Source: Pelagomonas calceolata
Lineage: Eukaryota; Sar; Pelagophyceae; Pelagomonadales; Pelagomonadaceae
Length of the DNA: 64,000 nt
Direction of reading: 5' to 3'
Assembly: GCA_918797485.1 (NCBI GenBank)
Contig: CAKKNE010000003.1
Span: 5,270,001-5,334,000 of the forward strand
The notes below the pieces were generated by a model, which was given only the letters and a program-made list of their open reading frames with translations, had not been told where the DNA came from and searched no databases. A program made the position numbers and the translations under genes. This document shows, one piece after another, positions 10,817-20,773 of this stretch; positions within the stretch are counted from its first letter, which is position 1, and every line of letters begins with the position of its first letter.

Positions 10817-13503
10817 ATGTTTCCCGCGGGCTGGGCCCAGACCAGCCACGCGGACGCCGCCATCGACGCGGCGCTGCGCTCGGCAGGCGGCGGCACCGGC
10901 GGGCCGCCGGCGGCGGGCTCGCTAGACGAGCGCGTCGCGCTGCTGCTGAGCGTCGGCGAGGAATGGTCCGTCCCGCGTCGGCATAGTGGCCTTCACCTTG
11001 GGAGCCGCCTAGACGCCGCCGCCGAAGCGCACCAGCGACGATGACACGACGCCCGATTCCGCGCAGCCAGACGGAGCGGGAGCTCAGGCAGCTGCTCCTC
11101 AAGCACGAGCAAACCGGCTTCCGCCTCTACGACGGCTTTGAGCCGAGCGGGCGCATGCACATCGCGCAGGGCGTTTTCAAGGCCATGAACGTGAACCGAT
11201 GCCTCGCGGCCGGCGGCACGTTCGTCTTCTGGGTAGCGGACTGGTTTGCGTTGATGAACGACAAGATGGGCGGCGACCTCGCGAAGATCCGAGACGTCGG
11301 CAACTACCTCGTCGAGGTCTGGCGCGCGGCCGGCATGCGCATGGACCGCGTCGAGTTTCGGTGGGCTTCCGACGAGATCTGCCGCCGGGGAGATGAATAC
11401 TGGCCGTAGCCCGCAGCGCCGCGCGGCGCCTTCGCCTTGCGCGCTTTTTGGCGAGCGCCGCGACGACGAAAGGGTCGCGCGCGCGGGGGAGAGGGTCGAC
11501 CGCCGCGTTCGCTCGCTCACCTCCGCGAGCAGGCAAATGCTCGACGTGGCGCGGCGATCCACCGTCGCGCGCGTCCGCGACAGTGCGCTGACCCTTCGTA
11601 CTTTCGCCGGGGGCCCCCGCGCCCTCGACGCCGATCTGCGTCGGCCGCCAAAAAGTCCGTTCGCGCTACCGTCGCCCGCAGGTCCGCAAGTGCTGCACGA
11701 TCATGGGCCGCGGCGAGGCCGGCCTCTCGGCCGCGCAGATGCTCTACCCGCTCATGCAGTGCACCGACGTCTTCTTCCTGCGGGCCGACGTCTGCCAGCT
11801 CGGCGTCGACCAGCGCAAGGTTCGTCGTCCGGCGTACCTCGTGGCAACCTTTTGTCTCCGCATGAGTTTTTGGTGCTCAGGTCAACATGCTCGCGCGCGA
11901 CTACTGCGACGCGGCGGGCCGCAAGAAGGGCAAGCCCATCATCCTGTCGCACCACATGCTCTACGGCCTCAAGGCCGGCCAGGCGAAGATGTCCAAGTCG
12001 GACCCCGACTCGGCCATCTTCATGGAGGACTCGACGGCCGACGTCCGGCGGAAGATCCGCGGCGCGTACTGCCCGCGCACGGCCGACGCGGCCGTCGCGC
12101 GCGACGCGGAGATGCAGCTCGCGGCGGACGACCTGAAGAACCCGTGCCTCGACTACGTGCGGCACGTGGTCTTCGCGGCGCCCGGCGCGACGTTCGCGGC
12201 CGGCGGCGCGACGTTCGCGAGCGCCGACGCCGTGCGCGACGCCTTCGTCGGGGGCGCCCTGTCGGAGGCGGACCTCAAGGACGGCCTCGCGGACGCCGTC
12301 GACGCGCTCCTGGCGCCCGTGCGCGCGCACTTTGAGCGCGACGCGCGCGCCGCCGCGCTCCTCGCCCGCGTGCGCGCCTACAAGGCGCGGCCCGACGCCG
12401 CGGCGCCGGCCTGGGCCGCGCCGGCGCAGGCGTCGCGGCGGCGCGCGCTCGCGGCCGCCGCCGACGTCGCCGTCGGCGACGCCGCGCGCGTCGTCGTCGC
12501 CTTCGCGCCGGCGCCGCGCCTCCAGTGCCCGCTCGCCGACGCCGCGCGCCACGCGCGCGGCCTCGCCGACGCGCTTCGCGCCGACGCCGGCGCCGTCGGC
12601 GTCGTCTACTGCTCCGACTGGGCGGCGCTCGCGGTCGACGCCGCGGGCGCGGACGCCAAGGCGATCGCCGCGTGCCACCGCCGCTACGTGCGCGCGGTCC
12701 GCGCGCTCGCGGACCTGTACGCGCCCGGCGTGGGCGCGCGCGTCGGCGCCGTCGCGCAGTCGGCCGTCGCGCTCGCGCGGCCGTCCGACTACTGGATCGA
12801 CGTCATCGCCGCCGGCCGCCGCGTCCGCCTCGCCGACGCGCAGCGCGCCGCCGGGCAGCGCGCCGACGACGAGGGCGCGCGCGTCGGCGCCGTGGTCGCC
12901 GCGCTCATGCGCTGCGCCGACGTCGCGGCGGCGTGCGCGGACGTCGTCGTCGACGACGGCGGCGCCGGCGGCGCGCTCGCGCTCGCGCGGACGTTCTGGG
13001 CCGAAGACGACCGCGGCGGCGCCGCGGCCTACGCGCCGCCGCGCGTCGCCGCCGCCGCGCCGCCGCCGCCGCTGACGCTCGACGCGGCCGCGGCCGCGGC
13101 CGGCGACGAGAACGCCGCGTTCTGGGTCGGCGACGGGCCCGACGCTGCCAAGCGCAAGCTGAAGAAGGCGTTCTGCGAGCCCGGGAACGCCGACGCGAAC
13201 CCGCCGCTCGCCCTCGGCGCCGCGCTCGTCGAGAGCGGCCTCGTCGCCGCGCTCGCCGTCGCCCGCGCGCCCGAGAACGGCGGCGACGCCCGCTACGGCG
13301 CGGACGACCTCGACCGCCTCGTCGCCGACGTCGCCGCGGCGCGCCTCCACCCGGGCGACCTCAAGCCGGCCGTCGCCGCGGCGCTCCGCGAGAGCGTCCT
13401 CGCCGCCTCGGCGGCCGCCGCCGACTACCCCGACGCGAAAAAGGACGCCGCATGCCTCAAGGCCCTCGCGAAGAAACTTGCCCGGGCGAAGAAGTCGTCG
13501 TAG
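10817..13503 (+). CDS. YARS: Cytosolic tyrosyl-tRNA synthetase, pseudodimeric (two-module) form
   Basis: Five exons join cleanly: 10817-10965, 11067-11405, 11533-11572 (a 40-nt microexon), 11682-11819 and 11881-13503, about 762 residues. The joins rebuild conserved TyrRS text such as SVGEECQTERELRQLL, DEYWPQMLDVARR and LGVDQRKVNMLARDY. Catalytic signatures are present: FEPSGRMHIAQG (HIGH-type) and AKMSKSDPDSAIF (KMSKS). After the first anticodon domain (GLADAVDALLAPVRAHFE) comes a second TyrRS-like module that lacks HIGH and KMSKS but keeps AKRKLKKAFCEPGNADANP and a second anticodon domain (LHPGDLKPAVAAAL). This is the pseudodimer layout known from trypanosomatid TyrRS: one chain with one active and one degenerate half. 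It charges tRNA-Tyr in the cytosol. Confidence 0.93.
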
Positions 13504-14038
13504 GAGGCAAGCGGTCGACAGACGCGCCGCCCCCTTTTTAAGTTGGGTATAAATATTTTCCCCGATACTTGGTTGATACTCGACTTCAAAGTATTGAAGT
13601 ATTAGCACGAGTACAGTAGCAACTTAACCGCCAGGGTTGTGCGTGACCATGGTACTAGAAGTACGGGAGGCTCGGACTTACGAGGGTACAGAATAGGGTC
13701 TCCGCACCTCCGTCATACGAGAATTTGATATGAGACATGTCCGTGGAACCGTCACGGTCTGTCGAGTATAGACCACGACTCCTTCGCGCCGAGAAATCCT
13801 GGGTAAACCCGATTTACGTCGCCTAGACGTGTTGGCGGCTCGGGAGGCGTGGCCTAAACGCGACAGCGTCACGGTGAGATCCTACTAGACTTGTTTCCCA
13901 TTGTGCACCGCCACCGGAGCTGCCGGCGGGCGCCAGCTCCTCGAGGACGGAGGAGGCAAAGGCCCTCCGATAGATGCACAGGCCCAGAGCATTCCGACCA
14001 AGCAGGGCGAGGTGAACGAACCCAAGCATTCGAACAGA
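13504..14038. other. Intergenic, no gene seen
   Basis: A lower-GC spacer between the 3' ends of the TyrRS and RecQ genes. It holds AT-rich runs just after 13540 and a TACTTCTAGTACC-type motif, but no supported reading frame. Confidence 0.6.
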
Positions 14039-16993
14039 TTACAGATTGAGGGGCGGCGCGGGACGACCGTCGAGGAACGCGCTCACGGCGGCGACGATGG
14101 ACGCGCCGTACTTCCGCATCTTCGCCGCGGGGAAGGCGTCGAGGACGTCGCCGAGGCGCGCCGTCGTCGTCGGCGCCTCGGCGGCGATGACGTTCATGTG
14201 CTCCTCGTTGATGATCTGGAACGGGAGGTTGTTGAGCGCGTTCGCGACCTCGCGGCGCCACGCGACCACGCGCTCCCGGAGCCCCGCCTCGTCGTGGGCC
14301 GGCGAGGGCGCGTCGCCGCCGCCGTCGTCGCCGTCGCGACCGCCGGTGAGGTCGAAGTGGGGCGATCGCGGCGCCCGGGCGACGCGCGGCGGCGCGGGGC
14401 GCGGCGGCGGCGCCGCGGGGCGCGGCGCCGCCGCCGCGCGCCGCCGGCCCGTGCGCACGGAAACGCAGAATTCCGGCGCGTCGGCGCGTCGAAACTCGTC
14501 CGCGCGGGTCCCTGCGCTCACGTAGTCGGCGGCGAACTTGCCTTCAATACCAATCGTCACCGACGCCTCCGCGAGGACGTTTTCGCAGACGAGTCGGCCG
14601 ACGAGGTCGTCGACGGCGTCCTTGCCGAGGCTCCGGCCGGCGCCGAACTCGGGCCGCCCGGCGACGCGGAGCTTGCGCGTCGCGGCCGTGTTCGCGCCGC
14701 GGTACGCGTCCGCGAGCGACAGGCGCGTGGCGACCGGCCGGTCGGTGTCGGCGGCGGCGCCGACCGCGTCGAGCAGGCGCACGATGCGCGCGGCGTGCTC
14801 CGCGAGGTCGCGGCTCTCGACCGGGCGGCCGTCGGCGCAGTTGTCGCAGAGCCCGCCGCAGCCCGCCGCGGGGTCGAAGTCGCGCTCGCCGAAGTACTCG
14901 AGCACGATCGCGCGGCGGCACCGCGCGCGGTCGGCGGCGAAGCGCGTCATGGCGCGGAGCGCCGCGAGCTCGGCGTCCACCGCGGCTTGGCTCTTCGGGG
15001 CGCCCCCGCGGCGCCCCGTCTTGTCCGTGATCATCGCCTGGTGGATCGCGCGGTCCTTCCAGGCGAAGAACAGGACGCACAGCGCGCCCAGGCCGTCGCG
15101 GCCCGCGCGGCCGCTCTCCTGGTAGTAGTTGGCCAGCGACTTGGGCATGCTGAAGTGGAAGACGTAGCGGACGTCGGGCTTGTTGACGCCCATGCCGAAC
15201 GCAAGCGTCGCGACGATGAGCTTGATCTCGCCGCGGCTCCAGCGCCGCTGGCGCCGCTCGCGCTCGTCGGCGTCGAGCTCGGCGTGGTAGTACGCGACGC
15301 GCGCGCGCGCGCCGAGCTGCTTGCCGAGCGCCTCGCAGACGACCTCGCAGTCGCGGCGGCTGAGGCAGTAGACGAGGCCGCTCTCGTCCGCGTGCGCGCG
15401 GACGTGCGCGGCGATCTGCTCGATGGCCTTGGGCTTGGAGGTCTTGGCCCGGACCTCGTAGCGCAGCCGCGGGCGGTTGAACGACGCCGTCCACGAGAAC
15501 GCGTCCCGGCGGAGCGCCAGCGTCGCGCTCACGTCGGCGACGACGCGCGCGTCGGCCGTCGCCGTCAGGGCCATGATCGGCACGCTCGGGAACTCGCGCC
15601 GGATCCGCCGGAGCTCGAGGTAGTCGGGCCGGAAGTCGTGGCCCCACGAGCTCACGCAGTGCGCCTCGTCGACGACGAAGCGCGAGAGGAGGCCGCGCGC
15701 GCGCAGCGCCTCGAGCGCGCGGCGCGCGGCGGCCGAGCGCGCGAACTTCTCCGGCGTCAGGTAGAGCACCTTGAGGTCGCCGTGGGCCGGGAGGTCCCGG
15801 AGCCGCGCGAGCGCGTCGGCGCCGCCCCCGCCGCCGCCGACGCTGCCGAGGCTCGCCGCCCCGACGCCGGCCTCCGCCATGCCGTCGACCTGGTCCTGGA
15901 TCAGCGAGACGAGCGGCGAAAAGACGACGGCGAGGCCCGGCGCGCACCACGCCGGAAGCTGGTAGCACAGGCTCTTGCCGCCGCCGGTCGGCATCAGCAC
16001 GAAGCAGTCGCGGCCCGCCATCGCCGCGCCGACGACCTCGCGCTGGCCGGGCCGGAAGCCCCGGTGCCCGAACGTGCGCCGGTTCTCGACCTCGAAGTCC
16101 TTGACCTCCGCGCCCGCCGCCGTCCGGTCGACGGCGTCGGCGCCGCCGCCGTCCCACTCGAAGAAGCCGCAGTCGCCGCCGTCGCGCGCGCCGCACCGGT
16201 AGAAGGCGCGGCCCTCGTTCTGCTCCGTCCGCGCCGTCCGGCGCACCGCCGCCACCCCGCAGCGGCACGTCCGGCCGTCGCCGCCGTCGAACGCGCCGGG
16301 CGGCGGCGCCGGCGCCTCGTCGGGCGGCGGCGCCGGCGCCTCGTCGGGCGCGCCGCGGCGGAGCGCGGGCGCCGCGCCGGCGCCGCGCCGCGCGCGAGCG
16401 ACGAGGGCCTCCAGCGCCGCCGCGTCGACCGCGTCGCGGCCCGAGACGAGGGCGAGAATCTCCGCCGCCGGCACGCGCGCCTCCGCCGGCCGCGTCGGCG
16501 CCGCGGCGGCGGCGCGCTCGGCCGCCTCGGTCGCGCGCAGGAGCGCCGCGTCGTCGAATCCGCCGTCGTCGACCGGCCGCGGCGGCGCCGGCCGCGCGGC
16601 GCGCTCGGCCGCCTCGGTCGCGCGCAGGAGCGCCGCGTCGTCGAATCCGCCGTCGTCGACCGGCCGCGGCGGCGCCGGCCGCGCGGCGGCGCGCGCGGTC
16701 CCCTCGCCCCGCGGCGGCGTCTTCGCCGGCGCGGGCTCCGGGCGCGCGGCGTTGCCGCCGTCGCGGAGCGGCGGCCGCGGCGGCGCGACGACGCGGCACG
16801 CGCCCTCGAGGCCGCGGCCGCCGCAAAGGCGTAGCGCGCGGTCCCTCGATTCGCAGTCGGCGCGACTCCGCGGCGTCCACAGCTGGAAACCCGCCTCGAC
16901 GGCGCCTCGGCGCGAGAAGGGCTGGAGGCCCAGCGTCGGGTCCGCGCCGTCCAGCAACGACTTTACGCGCGCTGCGCTCTGCGAGGACGGCAT
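14039..16993 (-). CDS. RecQ-family DNA helicase with GRF zinc finger and HRDC domain
   Basis: One uninterrupted frame of 984 residues. After a disordered Ala/Pro N-terminus comes a GRF-type zinc finger (CRCG...YRCGARDGGDCGFFEW). The RecQ helicase core follows: FRPGQREVVGAAM (motif 0), PTGGGKSLCYQLP (Walker A), DEAHCVSSWGHDFRPDY (DEAH and motif III), QESGRAGRDG (motif VI). The RecQ zinc-binding block is visible (CRRAIVLEYFGE...CGGLCDNC), then a winged-helix region and an HRDC-like C-terminus (LPFQIINEEHMNVIA). The 3'-5' helicase would act in recombination and replication-fork repair. The GRF finger before the core is unusual for RecQ. A perfect 87-bp duplication sits in the N-terminal linker. 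Confidence 0.92.
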   Translation of the reverse strand: MPSSQSAARVKSLLDGADPTLGLQPFSRRGAVEAGFQLWTPRSRADCESRDRALRLCGGRGLEGACRVVAPPRPPLRDGGNAARPEPAPAKTPPRGEGTARAAARPAPPRPVDDGGFDDAALLRATEAAERAARPAPPRPVDDGGFDDAALLRATEAAERAAAAAPTRPAEARVPAAEILALVSGRDAVDAAALEALVARARRGAGAAPALRRGAPDEAPAPPPDEAPAPPPGAFDGGDGRTCRCGVAAVRRTARTEQNEGRAFYRCGARDGGDCGFFEWDGGGADAVDRTAAGAEVKDFEVENRRTFGHRGFRPGQREVVGAAMAGRDCFVLMPTGGGKSLCYQLPAWCAPGLAVVFSPLVSLIQDQVDGMAEAGVGAASLGSVGGGGGGADALARLRDLPAHGDLKVLYLTPEKFARSAAARRALEALRARGLLSRFVVDEAHCVSSWGHDFRPDYLELRRIRREFPSVPIMALTATADARVVADVSATLALRRDAFSWTASFNRPRLRYEVRAKTSKPKAIEQIAAHVRAHADESGLVYCLSRRDCEVVCEALGKQLGARARVAYYHAELDADERERRQRRWSRGEIKLIVATLAFGMGVNKPDVRYVFHFSMPKSLANYYQESGRAGRDGLGALCVLFFAWKDRAIHQAMITDKTGRRGGAPKSQAAVDAELAALRAMTRFAADRARCRRAIVLEYFGERDFDPAAGCGGLCDNCADGRPVESRDLAEHAARIVRLLDAVGAAADTDRPVATRLSLADAYRGANTAATRKLRVAGRPEFGAGRSLGKDAVDDLVGRLVCENVLAEASVTIGIEGKFAADYVSAGTRADEFRRADAPEFCVSVRTGRRRAAAAPRPAAPPPRPAPPRVARAPRSPHFDLTGGRDGDDGGGDAPSPAHDEAGLRERVVAWRREVANALNNLPFQIINEEHMNVIAAEAPTTTARLGDVLDAFPAAKMRKYGASIVAAVSAFLDGRPAPPLNL
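16511..16684. repeat. Perfect 87-bp tandem duplication in the recQ linker
   Basis: Two adjacent copies (16511-16597 and 16598-16684) that appear identical base for base. On the minus strand each codes 29 residues including RPVDDGGFDDAALLR. Lack of divergence at synonymous sites suggests a recent duplication or gene conversion. Confidence 0.9.
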
Positions 16994-17417
16994 GTCGCAC
17001 CGCGCGCACTTGGATCAGCCCAGCGCCCGGCCGGCGCGGCAGGCAGGGCCGCGCGCGGGCAAGCTCGCGATATAAATGTTCAAAACCCGACGCAGCTGAG
17101 CCGCGGCCGCGCGGTAACGTTGCAACTACTAGTTCTCCGGGCTCAGCCCCAGGGAAATTGTGCGATTGTGCCGCTCGGCGCCACAAGACGAATAACTTCG
17201 CCGCCGCACCGCGAATCTTCAATCTCACACGTGTGGTAGCGCGTCCCTCCATTTACACAAATAAATAAAGAATAGACGCAAGCGATATCCACTGGCATCG
17301 GTCAAATCGTACCTTGCAAAAAAAGGCATCATCAAAGCCTCACATTCGAACAACATACGCTGGATCATCTCCGAGTCGCGGGGATATCGGGGACGTCATA
17401 ATTCTTTTTGATGTGTC
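16994..17417. other. Upstream region of the RecQ gene, no gene seen
   Basis: Sequence falls from GC-rich near the RecQ start to AT-rich by 17230. It contains aaataaataaa near 17258 and no supported frame. It probably holds the RecQ promoter and the far 3' flank of the GT32-like gene. Confidence 0.5.
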
Positions 17418-17510
17418 GGTTTTTACATCATTTTTATGATTAGAGGTCGATTGTCCTATGCGAATAGGGCATAATAGACCTCTAAAATCATAAAAATGGT
17501 GTAAAAAACC
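17418..17510. mobile_element. 93-bp palindromic MITE-like hairpin
   Basis: The two ends are near-perfect inverted repeats (GGTTTTTACAtCATTTTTATGAT against its complement at 17489-17510), continued inward by TAGAGGTC/GACCTCTA and a small central stem (CCTATgcgaATAGG). A related inverted copy lies at about 23790-23890 (gccctattt...aaaaaccgacacatca). Confidence 0.8.
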
Positions 17511-17517
17511 ACTCAAC

Positions 17518-18968
17518 TTATATCATCATCGGCCGCCGGCCCTCGGACTGGGCCCGGATGTCGCTAGCCCCGACGGCGTCTCGGCCTTCGCGCCACCGCC
17601 CGCGGACAGCGCGCGGGCGGTGGTGGTGGGGACGCTTGCGCAGCGCCGCGGCCGCCGCGGCCGCCGCGGCCGACGCGTCCATCCGGCACGCGAGGTGGAC
17701 ACCGCCGACGGCCTCGCCGCAGCCAAAGGCGTCGCAGCCGTACGTCGCGCAGTCGCCGCTGCGGCCCTCCCCCTCGCATGCGGTCTCGTTTTCGAGAAGA
17801 TAGAAGTAGGGCACTCGGCCCTGCCGCGGATGCGGGTATCTCGCCTCGTCGAGCGGCTCGCCGTACGCGCGGTGCTGCTTAAACCAGTCGCCGTAGCTGT
17901 TCATCGCCGGCCGGCCGGACGCCGCGACGTTGCCGCGCATCGACTCGTGAAGCTCACGGTCTAGCTCGTAGAACCGTTCCGAGTGGGGGTTGCCCCGGAG
18001 CTCGGCGCCGTGGGCGCCCCACCTGCGGGCGGCGCGCGCTCCGCCGAGCGATTCCCAGGCCCCCGTCCACACACACGCGGTCAGCTCGCTGGCAGCTCGT
18101 GTGCCGAAATTTACCGAGCGGCTGGGCGGTCACGTTGTGGCAGATCCGCCTGGCCGTCACGGCCCTCCCGAGCGCGCCGGGGCCCGTCACGTAGAGCATC
18201 GACAGGTGGCCCTCGTGCGGATAGTAGCGCCGCTTGACGTTTTCTACGATATACTCGATGGCCCAGAGGAGCTGACGGACGCGCGGCGTCGCCATGATGA
18301 AGCCCTGCCACATGACGGGGGCGCCGCGCTTGTCCATGCCCTCCGCGGTCTCGTCGACGCACGTGTGCGCCTGGAAGCGGAGGTCCGGCGGTCGGTGCTC
18401 GAGTTTCAGGAAGTGTCGGTCGGACCAGGGCCCAAACTTGGTCTGGAGCCGCATCTTGGAGTCCACGTACACTCCGCCGCACGCGTAAAGCATCGCGTAG
18501 CGCCACAAGTCGACCTTGAAGGCGAACGGACCGAGCTGCTGGAACGCTTCGTAGCTCCCGACGACGCCTTCCTCCCTCCTGAGCAGTTCGTCGAGCGCCT
18601 TCATGCTCGTCGCGAGCGCGTCGTCGTCGAAGTAGTGGAACGCGTACCACTCGGGGTAGCCCCAGTCGCCTGTCGCCCGCGCCTGCGTCGACGGAGGCGG
18701 CCCCACGAGATTTCTCAGGTCCGCGTCGCCGCGGCCAGTGTAGTAAACGTGCCTAGCGCGCGGGTCGCGTTTGATTTGGCGCGCGCGCGCGGCGTTCCCA
18801 CGCGGCGGCGCGCGGCGGGAAGTGCGGCTCGATGCCTGCCGGCAGCGGGTTGTCGGCGAAGCAAACGTCGTGCGAACCGGGCAGCGGGTCCGGGTAGGCG
18901 CGCTTTGGGCCCGCCAGGGCCCGCGTCACGCCAGCCAGCATTGCTAACCTCATTTGTTTGCTCCTCAT
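17518..18968 (-). CDS. GT32-like (OCH1-type) glycosyltransferase
   Basis: Proposed exons 18968-18802, 18752-18134 and 18084-17518 give about 450 residues. Both introns would be exactly 49 nt, GT-AG, and phases agree. The key block is FKVDLWRYAMLYACGGVYVDSKM, matching the Gly_transf_sug pattern (DLxRYxxLYxxGGxYxDxD); here the final acidic residue of the DxD is replaced (VDSK). PEWYAFHYFDDD and ENVKRRYYPHEGHLSMLYVTGPGALGRA fit the same fold. The N-terminus has a weak hydrophobic stretch (MRLAMLAGVTRALAG), so Golgi entry is plausible but not certain. The second intron is inferred mainly because the downstream exon is in another frame; a sequencing error is the alternative. Confidence 0.68.
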
Positions 18969-19228
18969 TTGTTTGCTTGCGAGCGAGCAGAACTAAGAAC
19001 GGTTTTAAACATTACTGCCCCCCAACTCCCCTCTAGCGGATGCAACATGCAGCGGATGTAACATGCGTGACACTTTCTTCGGACAGTACCACGGTACCAC
19101 GGTATCGTAGGCATGCCTAATACAACTTAATACATACTTGGTACCTTGTATCTACCACTTGTACAAGCTATTGGTGCAGGTTGGTACGAATTCAGCAGGA
19201 CGTTGCGTGAGTGTGTCGCTTGCCCGTG

Positions 19229-19561
19229 ATGGTCGGTCCGCGCCGCGCCGAAACGTGTGCGTTCCTGCTGGCCACCTGCTCGGCCTGGCTCGAGTTGGCT
19301 GCCGCCGCTCCCAAGAACACAAACGTGCCCTATTTCCGGCGCCGGACGACGCGGGGGCGTGACCACAAGCTGGCACGACACCGCATGGACCTCTACAAGC
19401 GCCTTATCACCTACGTCTTCGCCGCGGTCCTCTTGCCGATCCTCTGCACTTTCGTCTACAGCCTCTGCACGGACCCCGCGGTCCCAGAAATCGCGCGGCG
19501 GCTCCTGGAGGCCGCGCACCGCAGGTTCGCAGTGCGGCTCTCGACCAAAAAGGGGCGATGA
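19229..19561 (+). CDS. Small membrane protein, unknown
   Basis: A 110-residue frame with a hydrophobic N-terminus (CAFLLATCSAWLELAAAA, signal-like) and a clear transmembrane segment (LITYVFAAVLLPILCTFVYSL) flanked by basic residues. The tail is helical and basic (IARRLLEAAHRRFAVRL). No family recognised. It stands alone between the GT32-like gene, which runs the other way, and a MITE. Confidence 0.45.
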   Translation: MVGPRRAETCAFLLATCSAWLELAAAAPKNTNVPYFRRRTTRGRDHKLARHRMDLYKRLITYVFAAVLLPILCTFVYSLCTDPAVPEIARRLLEAAHRRFAVRLSTKKGR

Positions 19562-19775
19562 CCACCGAGTCGTTGCAGGCTGTGTCGCACGCTCCGTCAC
19601 GGTTCAGGGCAGACGTGTGGCACTCGAAGGGCCTGTTCCGCGCTCCTCAGTGAGGCTGCTTTTTGGGGCCTTCTCCCTCCTCGGTCAGGATGCCCAACCG
19701 GAGCTGCGAAATAGCAATAAGTGCGAATGATGCAAGACCAAAGGGGAACGCACCTTTGGGAGTACGGCGGCTGAG

Positions 19776-20158
19776 ACTAGGTTGCCGTTAACCTGTTAAT
19801 TACCCGTTATTAACCTATAATTACCCCTCGGAGGGGATCCGGGGTTAATAACCCGCTCAATAACCCGACGGGTTTTCGACTAAACCCGTTTAGTGAGTTT
19901 AGCGAAGACCCCCTCCGGGCGAGCGGATGGGCGCAAGCAGCCCATTGGGCTTTTGGATACGTACAGGTGCGCCAAGGCAAGTACCAAGTCATGTGGCCCG
20001 GCGCGGCCCAGGCCCGCGCCAATGGCCCGTGAGGCCCCCTCCCCCTACCCCTCTATAAGATCCCGGGGTTAATAACCCGTACTAACGGGTAATTACCCGG
20101 GTTACTAACCCCGGGCCGCGATTGGGGTTAATAACCCCTGGGGTTAATGGCAACCTAG
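19776..20158. mobile_element. 383-bp TIR element with 8-bp target duplication (hAT-like MITE)
   Basis: Ends are CTAGGTTGCCgTTAACC and the complement of CTAGGTTGCCaTTAACC. GGCTGAGA occurs directly outside both ends (19768-19775 and 20159-20166), an 8-bp target-site duplication. The interior is full of short palindromic runs (ggttaataaccc, gggtaattaccc). A diverged inverted relative lies at about 23938-24172. No protein is coded. TSD length fits hAT elements (family knowledge). Confidence 0.88.
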
Positions 20159-20166
20159 GGCTGAGA

Positions 20167-20773
20167 TAATCTGCCGGGGAGCTACCTTAAAATACACTAA
20201 GTAGTTTTGGTTTCAAATTTTGCGGTGTTTATTACGCGTTGCGTGTTGTGTGTGAAGTACTAGTAAGTGTATATAGAACTTGAAGGGTATACTAGGATAC
20301 TAGGTCCTAGGCCCGGGGTATTTCGCCCTATTTATCGCACTCCCCCTTTTGATAAGGGTAAGCTCTTGTTTCCCTTATGGAAATACAGGGTGAAAGTTGA
20401 CTCTCATCCTTGTTGTTCGTTTCATTGAAATATGCGCCGCGGCGTTGGGCCTAGGGCATTGAGCCAGCCTGAGCGTGTGAAATCCGCGACGGCGTCCCGC
20501 CCCGGCCGACTAGGCCGCCGATTTACAGGGATCTTGACCATCTCTCAGGCTCCGGAGCCTACTACCGACGATGCCTGTCAGATAACCGGGAACGATTCAA
20601 GTCGAGGACTTCCGCGACTCCGCGCCAGCTGAGCAGACCCGCTAGGATCAGGGTAGGATCAGGGGTATCTTAGGACACATCGGGCACGGGTATCGGCGGT
20701 TGCGCTGCTGCTGCCGGTGAGCTCGGGAGGGAGCGAACTCAGCGAGCTGGGTTCGTCCTTGCCGCGTCAGCGT
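20167..20773. other. Intergenic, no supported gene
   Basis: Lower GC. A 66-codon frame begins near 20432 but has no recognisable feature. Bases 20200-20420 look like AT-rich spacer. Confidence 0.5.

Noticed and set aside
18115-18133. A 19-nt intron (GTAAATTTCGG...ACGAG) in the GT32-like gene
   Set aside because: It also restores the frame, but a 49-nt GT-AG intron starting slightly upstream does too and matches the size of the other intron in the gene.
20432-20632. 66-codon frame
   Set aside because: Short, no splice or motif support.
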